Shown one piece after another: positions 24,449-35,301 of a stretch of 64,000 bases of DNA; within the stretch, counting starts at the first letter, position 1, and the number at the start of each line of letters is the position of its first letter. The notes under the pieces were generated by a model. That model was not told the origin of the DNA. It did no database searches and saw nothing but the letters and a program-made list of their open reading frames with translations. Made by a program: the position numbers and the translations under genes. Source of the stretch: Glebionis coronaria (Eukaryota > Streptophyta > Magnoliopsida > Asterales > Asteraceae); assembly GCA_025667525.1 (NCBI GenBank), contig CM046877.1, positions 261,861,706-261,925,705 on the forward strand, in the 5' to 3' direction.

Positions 24449-27400
24449 TCAAAATATGAAATGAGGGTAAGAAGCCCGGATAGACTCCTCTGTTTCCCAA
24501 AGGATTTTGACGAATGGAATCGTCTTCCTTCTCATGACCCGTTCTTGTTTGTCAAGAACTCGTTTGGGTTCTTCTATGAAAGTGAGATCTTCACGTATCT
24601 GTTCCAGTGGATATTGAACCATGTGAAGGGGATGATACTGGTACCCTCTGAGTAAGGACACATGAAACACATTTTGTACATGCGAAAGCTACGGAGGTAA
24701 CGCTAACCGGTAAGATACTTCACCGACTCGTTCAATGATATCAAACGGTCCGATGAAACGAGGACTGAGCTTCCCTTTAATCCCGAAGCGTCTAACACCA
24801 CGTGTCGGCGAAACCTTAAGGAAGACGTGATCTCCTACGTTAAAATGTATGTCCCTACGATGCTTATCAGCGTAACTCTTCTGACGTGACCGTGCTTCCT
24901 GAAGTTTCTTCTTAGCTACTGCGATCTTTTCATTGGTCATCTCTATGATTTCTGGTCCTTCAAGTGTTCGCTCGCCAACCTAATCCCAACAGATTGGGGC
25001 GCGACACTTTCTGCCATACAGCATCTCGAAAGGACCACACTTGATACTTGCATGCCAACTGTTGTTGTATGCAAACTCCACCAAACAGATATAATCGTCC
25101 CAATCACCCGTCCATTCCAACGCACATGACCTCAACATGTCTTCCAATGTCTGAATCGTTCGCTCCGACTGTCCGTCCGTTTAAGGATGAAAAGCCATGC
25201 TAAGCTTAAGTTGTGTAACCCAAGCTTTCTGCAGACTCTTCCAAAATCGCGAAGTGAAACGAGGATCTCTGTCTGAGACGATAATGGATGGAGCACCTTG
25301 GAGTCTCATGATCTCTCTTCTATACGTATCGGCGAGTTTACTTACTGGATCTTCCTTGCGGATCGGTAAGAAATGAGCTGATTTGGTAAGTCAATCTACG
25401 ATAACCCAAATTGCATCGTGCTTCCTCTTGGTAGGCGGAAGACCAGTAACAAAATCCATGGTGATTTTGTCCCACTTCCACTCTGGAATATCTAACGGTT
25501 GAAGGAGACCGCCAGATCGCTGATGCTCGATCTTAACCTGTTGGAAGGTAAGACATTTGGAGATGTAAGTGGCCACATCCTGTTTCATACCACTCCACCA
25601 AAAGTATTGCTTGATGTCATGGTACATCTTAGTCGAACCAGGATGTATAGAGAATGGGGAGCTATGAGCTTCAGCTAACAAGGCTTCCCGGAGTTCTTGG
25701 TCATCAGGAACACAAAGTATCGTGCCCTGCCATACGATACCATCTGCATCTACTCTGAATTCCGTCTGTTTCACCAAATTCTGTACTATCGCCCAGATTT
25801 CTCCATCATCTTTCTGAGCTTCCTTGATCTTAGAGAGTAACTCGGGTTCTATTCTAAGATTAGCCCAGTAACCGTGCTGTCCACGTACCATGATCTCGAT
25901 GTCTAGTCGCTCCAAGTCTCTTAGATTTCCTCCTCAATTTTGATGCCGTTGAACATTCCGGACTTCCTGCTAAGAGCATCTGCAACTATATTTGCTTTTC
26001 CGGGATGATACTATAGATTAATGTCATAATCCTTCAACAGCTCTAACCATCTCCTCTGCCTCATGTTCCATTCACGTTGAGTGAAGATATACTTCAAGCT
26101 CTTGTGGTCCATGAAAATGTCACATGATTCTCCATACAAGTAGTGCCTCCATATCTTCAATGCAAACACGACTGCAGCAAGTTCCAAGTCATGCATGGGG
26201 TAATTTTCTTCATAAGGCTTAAGCTGCCGTGAAGCATACGCAATCACTTTCCCATGTTGCATGAGAACACAACCAAGTCCCTTCCCCGATGCATCACTGT
26301 AGATTTGAAATCCACCCGTACCAGATGGGAGAGTAAGAATAGGTGCAGATACTAGCTTCTGCTTCAGGTCTTCAAAGCTCTTCTTTCGTTCTTCAGTCCA
26401 GACGAGTTTCTCCCCTTTCCGCATCAGTTTGGTCAATGGTAGTGCTAAGCGGGAAAAGTTCTCCACGAACCTACGGTAATAGCCAGCTAAGCCTAAGAAA
26501 CTGCGGACTTCCGTCGCTGATGCCGGCCTCGGCCACTTAGTAATGGCCTCAACCTTCGCTGGATCCATAGTGACTCCTTCTGCTGATACAATGTGACCTA
26601 AGAATGCCACCTTGTCTAACCAGAAATCACACTTGGAGAATTTAGCATACAGCTGCTTCTAGCGAAGAATCTGTAGTACTGTACGAAGATGGTCTTCGTG
26701 TTCCTCCTTGGACTTTGACAAAAATCAGGATGTCATCGATGAAGACAATGACGAACTTGTCCAGAAATTCATGGAATATTCTGTTCATCAAGTCCATGAA
26801 CACTGCTGGAGCATTTGTCAGGCCGAATGGCATAACTACAAATTTGTAGTGGCCATAGCGGGTACGAAAAGCAGTCTTGGCGATTTCCTGCTCCTTGACC
26901 CGTAGCTGATGATAGCCTGACCTAAGATCAATCTTGGAGAAGTGTTTGGCCCCTTGGAGTTGGTTAAACAGATCGTCTATACGCGGCAGTAGATACCTAT
27001 TCCGGATAGTAATCTTGTTGAGCTCGCGATAGTCTATGCAAAGACGCATACTGCCGTCCTTCTTCTTAACAAATAGAACCGGTGCGCCCCAGATGCGCTC
27101 GGTAATGAAACCTCGTTCTAGAAGTTCTTGTAGTTGATCCTTCAGCTCCTTCAGCTCTATGGGAGCCATGCGATAAGGAGCTTTGGAGATCGATTCAGCT
27201 CCTGGAATAAGCTCGATATTGAATTCCACTTCTCGTGCAGGTGGTATGCCCGAAAGTTCTGCTGGAAATACATCTTGGAATTCCGACACTATTGGTTGAT
27301 CCTGAATTGATGGAGATTCAGCATCCATGTCGTGAACCGTAGCTAGATAACCCTCGCAGCCATGTGACAGTAGTGCACGCACTTGCAGGGTAGATATGAT

Positions 27401-27733
27401 TTGTACAGACCGTCCGGGTACGAACCCGTTATGAATGTACTCTGGTGCATTAACATCACCGAATATAACTCGATATGAATGGCAATCTATAGTAGCATGA
27501 TGCTTGGATAGCCAATCCATGCCCAAAATCATGTCGAAGTCATTCATGTCCAGCGGAAGTGCGTCAACAGATCGAACCTTGTCGTCAAATTCTAGGGGAA
27601 GACTCTTGTATACATGGGTGATTAATACAGAGTCCCTCAAAGGCGTGGAAATAGTAAGCTTATTCTCTAGTGGCATGGGGAGCATCCTAATGTTCTTAGC
27701 ATAAGCAGTAGAAATGACCGAGTGAGTAGCACC
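24449..27733 (-). pseudogene. pol of element C: protease remainder, RT, RNase H, integrase, chromodomain (broken)
   Basis: From right to left: the protease remainder after the active-site Asp (I-L-G-M-D-W-L segment near 27520); reverse transcriptase with M-P-F-G-L-T-N-A-P and F-I-D-D-I-L; RNase H with [10 protein letters not shown] and D-H-K-S-L-K-Y; and integrase zinc region with C-L-T-F-Q where C-L-T-C-Q is expected, so a zinc-binding Cys is lost. Then come the D-F-V-T-G-L-P core, G-K-L-S-P-R-F-I-G-P-F, and a chromodomain-like end (D-L-T-F-I-E-E-P ... T-E-E-S-I-R-A-S-Y-P). Damage includes a one-base frameshift near 26735 right after the catalytic box, TAG at 26659-26661, a stop at 26011-26013, a frameshift near 25930, and stops near 25388, 24979 and 24689. 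In life it would copy and integrate the element; this copy cannot. Confidence 0.92.
27729..27733. repeat. target-site duplication of element B (GCACC / ACACC)
   Basis: GCACC at 27729-27733 and ACACC at 37986-37990, one mismatch. On the strand of C this is GGTGC/GGTGT, following the codons for the protease Asp-Thr. The GGTGC copy restores the usual D-T-G-A frame, so the mismatch arose in the other copy. Confidence 0.85.
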
Positions 27734-27734
27734 T

Positions 27735-27762
27735 GTGACAACCGTGGTTTTGGGTTTGTCAC
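27735..27762 (+). other. LTR-tip hairpin of element B
   Basis: GTGACAA (27735-27741) and TTGTCAC (27756-27762): 7-base arms, 14-base loop, LTR nucleotides 2-29. In the 3' LTR the arms are 35303-35309 and 35323-35329 with a loop one base shorter. Confidence 0.8.
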
Positions 27763-29165
27763 TTGGTCTTACTTTTAGGTTATTTTATGTGTGCTTACTT
27801 GAATTGTGTGTTTACGTGTTTATTTTGTGTAAACGAGGTTGGTGTGGTTATCGTTTATGAGTATAGAGTACTCATAAGTAAATCGAGGAACGGTTATTTC
27901 ATGTTCATGAGCTCACAAGTGGTGACTATGAAATGAAAATGGTGATATTGTGGTGTTTACGTATACGTATAAGTATTATAGTAATAGTATTTTTTTAGGA
28001 TTTACGGTTTAGCATTTAGAGGTCTCGGGTGAGGTAATTATCCATATGAATATTTTTCGGGATGGTTTTAAGTCATTTAGGACTTAGTTATAAAGTTTAT
28101 TGCAAAATTTGAGATTTTTTTTAAAAGTGTATATTTTACGTCTTTTACGGTAAAACGCGTAAATTTGACTAGTTTTACGGTTTTGTGGTTTTGGAAGCTT
28201 TAGGAGCTGAAATAAATTAAGGAAAATTAAAGTAATATTAATAACATAATATTAAACAATAAAAAAAAACAAATTTAGGGGTGTTTGGGTCGGTTTAGAC
28301 GCACCAAAGAAGAAAGAAAGAAGGGAAAAGCCCAAAACAGGCCCAATGGACTTGTAATGGGATTAGGGGGCCTTTAGGACTTAACCAAGCCCAACTCATA
28401 ACCATAATAATCAGGTTCTTAACCTTCGTGACATCTCCTAGCCGAAATTCATCAATGGTGACCAATTAGGGTTCTTTAAAAATTAGGTTTTTTCATCTTC
28501 CATTAAATTAAAGATAAAACCTTCTTAGCCCTTTTCATATTAATTGTTTATAATGTTTTCTATGATCATATTATGATGGATTTAGGTCAGGGTTTAATTA
28601 AAAACAGTATATTAATCATATTTTAATGATTAAATAAATTAGGGCTTGTAATTAGAGGGATTAGGGTTAATTAATGAGGTTGATTTTGTTAAACCCGTTT
28701 TTAAAAACTGGGCAGAATTTTGAGTCAATTGTTTTGATCATATCTGGAGTTCTAGGAACATTCAAGATGCGATCAAACTAGCCCTGAAAAGGTATTTGAA
28801 GTGGCTTTCCAATGCAAGAAACTAGAACTAAATTGGAGGTCGGGAAGTGGGTCAAAAACATGTTACAACAGTCGGAGGTCAAAACAGTTTTGAATTCAGC
28901 CTGTTTTCTTTTTAAGTTTTGGGTTGTTTGGAGTACTTAGGGTTGCATTGGGATCTTCTCACGAACATGAGAGATGGTTTATATATTGTAGTAATGATCT
29001 GCACTTGGGCTAAGATTGTGGTTTAGGGTAAGACCCTCTAATTGTAATGAACTTTTCATACGTTTAAAATGAGTGAATTCTGGATAGGTAGCAATATATA
29101 CACATATATCTGGGCCTTAACAGTAGCTTTAAGGTTAGGGCAAGTGGGAGGTTTTAGCTAACATG

Positions 29166-29173
29166 TATAAAAG
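29166..29173 (+). promoter_or_regulatory. TATA box candidate in the B LTR
   Basis: TATAAAAG, conserved at 36737-36744 in the other LTR. It is a good plant TATA match in the element's orientation about 1.4 kb into the LTR; the start site is not visible. Confidence 0.4.
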
Positions 29174-29689
29174 TGTGAATATTCCTTTTATAGAAACCAT
29201 GGTTATGTTTAAGTGGACATTTGACTTAAAGTTTTGAGACCTAAAACTGGGGCTGTTTTGTGTAAAATTATGAACGAGATAGCTATTAAACTTAACCAAG
29301 TTAGGGACTTGTTAACAAAGGGTAATGGGGTTATTAGAGCTTAACAATGAGGTAATTATACGGGAATAGACTAGATGTCCTTCATAGGTTGATGAGCCAT
29401 CTTAGTGATTGGTTCGTGTATTGATTTCGTGTTTTTGGTTTGTTAGCTTGTTGCTAGTGCGAGGACTTATGAAGAAGCTATCAGGTGAGTTTCATAGTCC
29501 CATGTTTAATATTGATTTTGACTTCCAGATTGGATGGAAGAGACACTGTGTTGAGTAATTTTCTAAATTGATGTTGTGAATGTGTTTGTGATTTGAGATG
29601 GACTTGTGTGTACATTATGTGATTAACTGCTATGTGATTTTTGATTGTGTATGATTTGGATCGAGGGACACGTGCCGTCTCAGTTATCA

Positions 29690-29785
29690 TGGTTTGACAA
29701 GGTAGTGGCCTTGTGGTTTGACAAGGTAGTGGCCTTGTGGTTTGACAAGGTAGTGGCCTTGTGGTTTAACAAGGTAGTGGCCTTG
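29690..29785. repeat. 24-base tandem repeat in the B LTR, 4 copies
   Basis: Unit TGGTTTGACAAGGTAGTGGC plus CTTG, four copies here and six at 37261-37404; a diverged extra copy follows near 29822. Reading it as protein gives repeated peptides on both strands, but only because the unit length is a multiple of three. Confidence 0.93.
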
Positions 29786-30371
29786 GGATAGGTACATAGT
29801 GTGATCATCTATGGTACCATGTTGTTTGGCAAGGTAGGCGCCTTGGATTTGGTTTGAAATGTTTGATCTTGAATATTTAGTTGTTAATGCATACTTGTAG
29901 CACATTGTCCATATGTTATTGTATTGGTGTTTGTTATTCACAGCTTGTAACTGATTTAGCGTTAGAGTCTAAACCTATGACTCTCACAAACTTTATGTTG
30001 ACGTGTTTTAGTGTCTCTTTCAGGTGATACTATGGTTAAGCATGAGAACATAAGTGGCTAGGATTGGAGAAGCTTAGGAATGCATATAGAAGGAGAATCC
30101 CCGTTTCCTTCTTAGTTTTTATTTGTTCTTTTAATAAGTGATACTGTGGCACACACATATTTGTTTAGTTATGTTATTTGTTTGTCTTGGGTAAGCGGTA
30201 GGACTGTTACCTACTTACCTAGACTCCTGAGTCTGATGAGATATTGTCATGACTTTGTGTCTCCATTTTATGACATTTCTTATTTCATATAGTTATCTCT
30301 ATAGACACGCTATGTTGTGATGATATCCATACTTCGCGCCCCATATTCAGCCATGGTGGGGTGTGACAGAA

Positions 30372-30382
30372 TGGTATCAGAG
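30372..30382 (+). other. primer binding site of element B (tRNA-Met type)
   Basis: TGGTATCAGAG three bases after the 5' LTR end, the same as in element H. Confidence 0.88.
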
Positions 30383-33300
30383 ACAATGGTTATAGAGAAT
30401 TAGATTGCCTAGTCTATAGCTTAAGGGTCCCTGCATATAGGCGTCATAGGAGTATGTGTGCATTTTATTATAATTGATGTGTTTGAATGTTATTTATTGT
30501 GATGTTTTGACTAGTATGAATTGAACCATAGTAAGTTCATACTTAGCCACATGTTATTTTCTTTTTGGGTGGTGACTAGTGCGGGTTGAACCATAATCGT
30601 CCACACTAGTCATTGTCGTATTTTGCTTAAATTGTACATTATAGTACATAATTTGGTACATGGTAGTTCTATCTTTTGTTGGGTTATTTTATGTACCTGA
30701 GGTACAGTATTTTTCTTTTGATGTTTAAGTCATGTTCCCTAAGAATCGTGTGGTGGTTCGAGTTACTAGGAGTACATGGGTAGGAAGGATTTTAAGCCGT
30801 TTCCACTCTTATGGGCGACATGACTTATAACTGATTATGTTTTCGTTTTGGATTTAGTCTAGGCTGTTTAAGCTAGACTATGGATTTCTGTATTCCAAGA
30901 GTTTTATTATGTTATTTTTTTAGAGGGAGTTTTGGATCTTATTGGTTATGTGGTTATGAGCTTATGTGAGTAGATGGATTTATGTTTTATATGTTTTATT
31001 GATTCTTATAAGTGTCATCATAGGAGGGAGTGCATTGGGGAAAAGGGTAATTGTATAAGTATGGTGGCCAACATAGTTATACAAGTACCACAACTTCAGC
31101 GGGTTCCCAAGTATGGTTGCATGAAAGAGGGTTAGTACATGCTTGTATATGATGGGATGTAGAATTTGGGTATACGTATTATATATGAGTTTATGTAATG
31201 GCTACCTACGATATGGCTATTGTTCTTTTTGTGTTATATGTTTTGGGTTATAGATGTGTTGTGTGATTTTGGGGTCACACGATATGGTTTGGTTTTGGAG
31301 GTGGGCTTTATGCCTTGTTGTGGCACGGTGAGATGGTGATTACTCGTATGGAAAAAACGAGCGTATAAAGCGATTGATTGACTTACGTGTATGATAACGA
31401 GTATGTTTGGGGGATTCAATAGGTATACATATGTGGATGTATATATACTACTATGTGTTAAGTTATGGTATATGGTCGTTCACTAGTTATTATAGCTTGA
31501 ACGTACCTTGTGTTTGTTCGTGTTTTATGGTGCTGGAGTTTGGTGGAGTTTCAACGACGTTTTGAATCTTTTGAACTGTGTCTTGTAGCGTATTCTTTGA
31601 GTTTCGTATTTCACGTGTACGTTTTAAAACGGTGTTCTTGCTTTTAAGTCTATTGAAATAACCTGGGATTTCTTTTGAGATAATGAAATCTTTTGTGTTG
31701 AGTCTTTCATTTCTTTTGGTTGGTATATGGAAAAAGGGGACTTGGAAATCTAGTATAGGGTTAGATAGTTGGTCGTATTCGGTAAAATAAGGGTAAGGTG
31801 TTGGGGTCGTGTTTGAAACAAGATGTAACATAAGATTTCTTTTTAGTCAACACTTATTTATTTCAAATTCTAAAAGACTTTCTTTAAAATAAAGCGAAGT
31901 AAAATTTCTTTCTACTTACATAGTTTATATAATTGGGTTTAACCGATTCACGTCATTTATAATTATTAATTCAAGGTTAAATTGAGTTTATGAAGATTTC
32001 ACATACAATTTTATCTTTCATTAATATTAAACTGTTATGGTCATAACTTGTTCGTTTTTAGAGCTTTTTGAGTGATTCAAAAGCCAAAAATTATGTACTC
32101 GGAACGTACTTTTCAAATATTCAGAAAGTATAGTCATGGGAGGTCAGTGGACTGGTCGGAAATTTTGTACAAGTGTCGGGTTCAAGGTTGAGTTTTGAAT
32201 AGTAGTTTATTTTTATTTGGGGTGCACGGGATACCTAGTCCTTGGGTTGAGTTTTGAGATCGCCTAGAAGGTTGTTTGTAGATGGTTTGAGTCACATAGA
32301 TGTGAGGAGGTAAAAAAATAATAACAATAATAAATAAGAGTATATTCTTTTGGAAAGGTCGGTCTTTTGCACGGTTTAAATAATATGTTGCGGGGCGTAA
32401 TATGTTTTGGTTGCCATTGGGTGTTTCTTGGATTATTTTTCGTTGTCATGGGTCATTTTGAGTTGATACATGTTCCGGGTTTGAGTTTTTATTTGAGTCT
32501 CGTGGTTTTTGACTTGTTTTAATTGGTGCACGTGAAATGTCGTTAGTTATCCGTTGGTTTGATTCGTTGATCGTATTTGATGGATTCAGGATGTAGTTTT
32601 GGTTTCGTATTGTTCGGGAGCGTTGAGGTAGTCGTATGAAAGACTTGGTCGCGCCTACACGCTTAAGTAGGTGACCATGAGAGAACGGTCGGAATACCCT
32701 TAGTGTGGAGGAAAGAAGTTCGTAGACGAACTAGTGTGGTCATGAGGTCTCTTAGGAGTACCAAGGAGATGAATAGAGATTTGTGGGATATTAGCACAAG
32801 TAACGCGCCATAGAGAGTGTTGGAAGGGGAAGTAATACCTCAAAGGTATTTATTATTGTTTGTAGGGCATGTAAGTTTTCCGAAAATTTCCTGAAATTTA
32901 GTAGGTTTGCCTATTACTGTGAGGTAGAACCATAAATAGAGCAAGTAGGAGAAGTGAGAGGAGTTGTAGTTAGTGCCCTTCTAAGGCAAATCGTTGATGG
33001 AGTGATTTAAAAAAAACAAGAGCTGTTAGAGATTGCAAGGAATGCCGGATAAAAGTTGAGTTGCTTAGTAGTAGATTGGATGTGGAAAGAGGTTGAGTGG
33101 TCTGATGAGAGGAAGTACCGATCTTTTAAGATGCGTGTAGAATTTTGCAAGTAGAACGAGGTAGGAATTTTTTCGTATTTCCGCTAAGAGAGGGTGCAAG
33201 GAGGACATAGTTGAAACGGCTAAGGATGTTGTATGAACTCTTTGGGTTTACGGGTATGTATTTGGCTTCACCAAAGCACTAGCGGTTTTCATGGTGTCAA

Positions 33301-35289
33301 TGAACCAAGTGTGCATGAACGTGTATAAATGAGTTGTCATCGGGAGCGTCGACGACATCTTGAAATACTCAAATCTGAGAAGGAGAGTGAGGCGAATTAT
33401 GTATTGGTTTTAGAGTGGAGTTATACGTGAGATTTTCGAGTGTGAGTTTTTAGTATTAAGTTTACCATGATGAGTAGTTAGAGATGATGGCGTATCATGG
33501 AACCAGCAAGGGGCGAAGTGAAGAAGGATGAGGAAGAATTTTGGAGGCTGAAGAGGTGGACTGGATAATGATCCGATCTTGGCATTATCGGAAGGACCGG
33601 ATGAATTCGCGAAGCAAGACGATACGTGGAGCAAGGATTTGGACGCGTACGAGGACGATAAAGAAAGGCGATCGCTTATACGTTGCAGGAACTGAAGATT
33701 TGGAAGAACTAGATGGACTTAGTTAGTGGGGCTGGATTGTTATATCTGCCTAGAATGCTAGAGGCATTTGGTGTACGAGACGTGGAGAATGATCTATACG
33801 GATCATGAACATCTCTAACACATATTCAATCATCTTGATTGAACATTTGGCAAAGGTGGTAGGTGGAGTTAAGTGACGAAAGAAAATTGCAAGGCCAAGT
33901 ACCATTTGGGAAAGGCAAGCATGGTCGATGAGACATGGAATAAGAAGAATGAGGTGAAGCTGAGACGAACTTGAACTATAGGGATGACGTATTGGAGCGA
34001 TTTGGATAAAGGATATAGGTTGCACGAGTTGAGGTGCCTAAAGCAGAGAACGCGTCAACGTGTATGATGCGTGGCTTGGACAATCATACGGAGAAGAGGG
34101 ACGTAGACTATAATTCCTACATAGATAGGAGCAGCTTAGAAAGTGCGATGTAAGGACGAAGTTGGTGGAAGGGATACATAATGCGGTGGAGGATTAAGTA
34201 CGATGGGAGTTGGGTGATAGTCGATAGACTGACTAATTCATCACATATTTTAAGAGGAAGGAGAAGTCACATAGTTGAGAAGTTGGAAGGATTGCGTACG
34301 GATGTGATGGAATAGAGGATTTTGCGTAAAAGTTAGCCTAATATGTATGGAATGCCTTATGAAGGATTATGGCAAGGGAAGAAACGATGGGAAGCATCAC
34401 ATCGTGATGTATGGTAGTAGTTGAAGAAGAAGAAGGAAGTGTGGATAGAAGCGAAGCATGAATGAAATAGGTCGAGATAGGAACCGAAGGTAAAACTTTG
34501 GTAGAGCTTAATGAGTAGAATAAAGCACAAGCAGGATAATACTGTCGTAGTGTGGAAAAGGAAATGGCACTGACCTATACTGATTGATTTAGAGGTAGTT
34601 AGGAAACTCGTTAGCGATGGCTGAGTTTTCATATAATGATAGTTATCATACTAGAAGTCGATAAATGCCATTTGAGGCACTATATGAATGGATAGGGTGA
34701 GTTGTCCCTATTGTGGACTAGAATTGGTAAAAGAGGCTACTAATGTGGTAATGATGGTTGTGGAAAGGATGAGAGCAACAAGGGATGCTATGTAGAAAAG
34801 GAGGAAACCACTAGAGTTAGTGACAAAGTTATGTAGGGAGTTTCACCCATAGTAACGGGTGGTATGTTTTGGTAAAATGGAAGAGTTGATGTAGAGTGTT
34901 GTAGGTCCATTCATGATCTTTAGAAAGGTCGGACCATTAGCTTATGAGCATAGAATTTCCTGGGGGAAATGAGTTGTATACATGATACATTTCATGTATT
35001 GAGATTGGTAAAGGTTATTTGAGAATGCATTTTGCATGTACGGTTATTCGGGACTTGTGTTAATGAGAGTCTTTGTTTTATCAAAGAGTCATCTAGGAGA
35101 TTTATTGACTGTTAGGTCAAGAGTTTGGCAATGAGTTTAATTATTTTTGGTTTGTATATGTGGTATTTTGAAACTTTTACTAAAGTTCACGTGGAAATGA
35201 GAGGAGTTCTTTTAGAACAAGTATCCTCGTGTGACTTGTTGTCTGTGTGTTTGATCCTAAGGAGTAAATCTCGGGACGAGATTTCTATT
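30383..35289 (+). pseudogene. heavily decayed gag-pol region of element B
   Basis: No frame longer than about 110 codons remains, but pol motifs can be picked out in order on the plus strand. They are: an [17 protein letters not shown] stretch near 33250-33310; a D-D-I-L-x-Y-S catalytic box near 33350-33375; P-I-L-A-L-x-E-G-P-D-E-F-A of RNase H at 33573-33611; an I-Y-T-D-H-like stretch near 33792; W-V-I-V-D-R-L-T of the integrase core near 34215-34240; a K-P-L-E-F...G-D-K-V-M-like stretch near 34805; and H-D-T-F-H-V-S-N near 34980. The first 2.6 kb (gag and protease) is not recognisable. The remnants match chromovirus pol in the same orientation as the LTRs, so this is a rotted native interior, not foreign filler. 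Confidence 0.78.
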
Positions 35290-35301
35290 AGGAGGGAGTG
35301 A
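35290..35301 (+). other. polypurine tract of element B
   Basis: AGGAGGGAGTGA directly before the 3' LTR, after a CTCGGGACGAGATTTCT segment usual at Tekay-like 3' ends. Confidence 0.85.

Larger units (their letters stand above)
27734..30368 (+). repeat. 5' LTR of element B (2635 bp)
   Basis: Direct repeat of 35302-37985. It contains a TATAAAAG candidate at 29166-29173 and the 24-base tandem repeat at 29690-29785. It is otherwise AT-rich and non-coding. Confidence 0.94.

Noticed and set aside
29690..29785. CRISPR-like array
   Set aside because: Units are contiguous with no unique spacers, inside a plant LTR.
33541..34632. Short ORFs in the interior of B as possible host genes
   Set aside because: The region carries remnants of chromovirus RNase H and integrase in shifting frames; the ORFs are chance openings.
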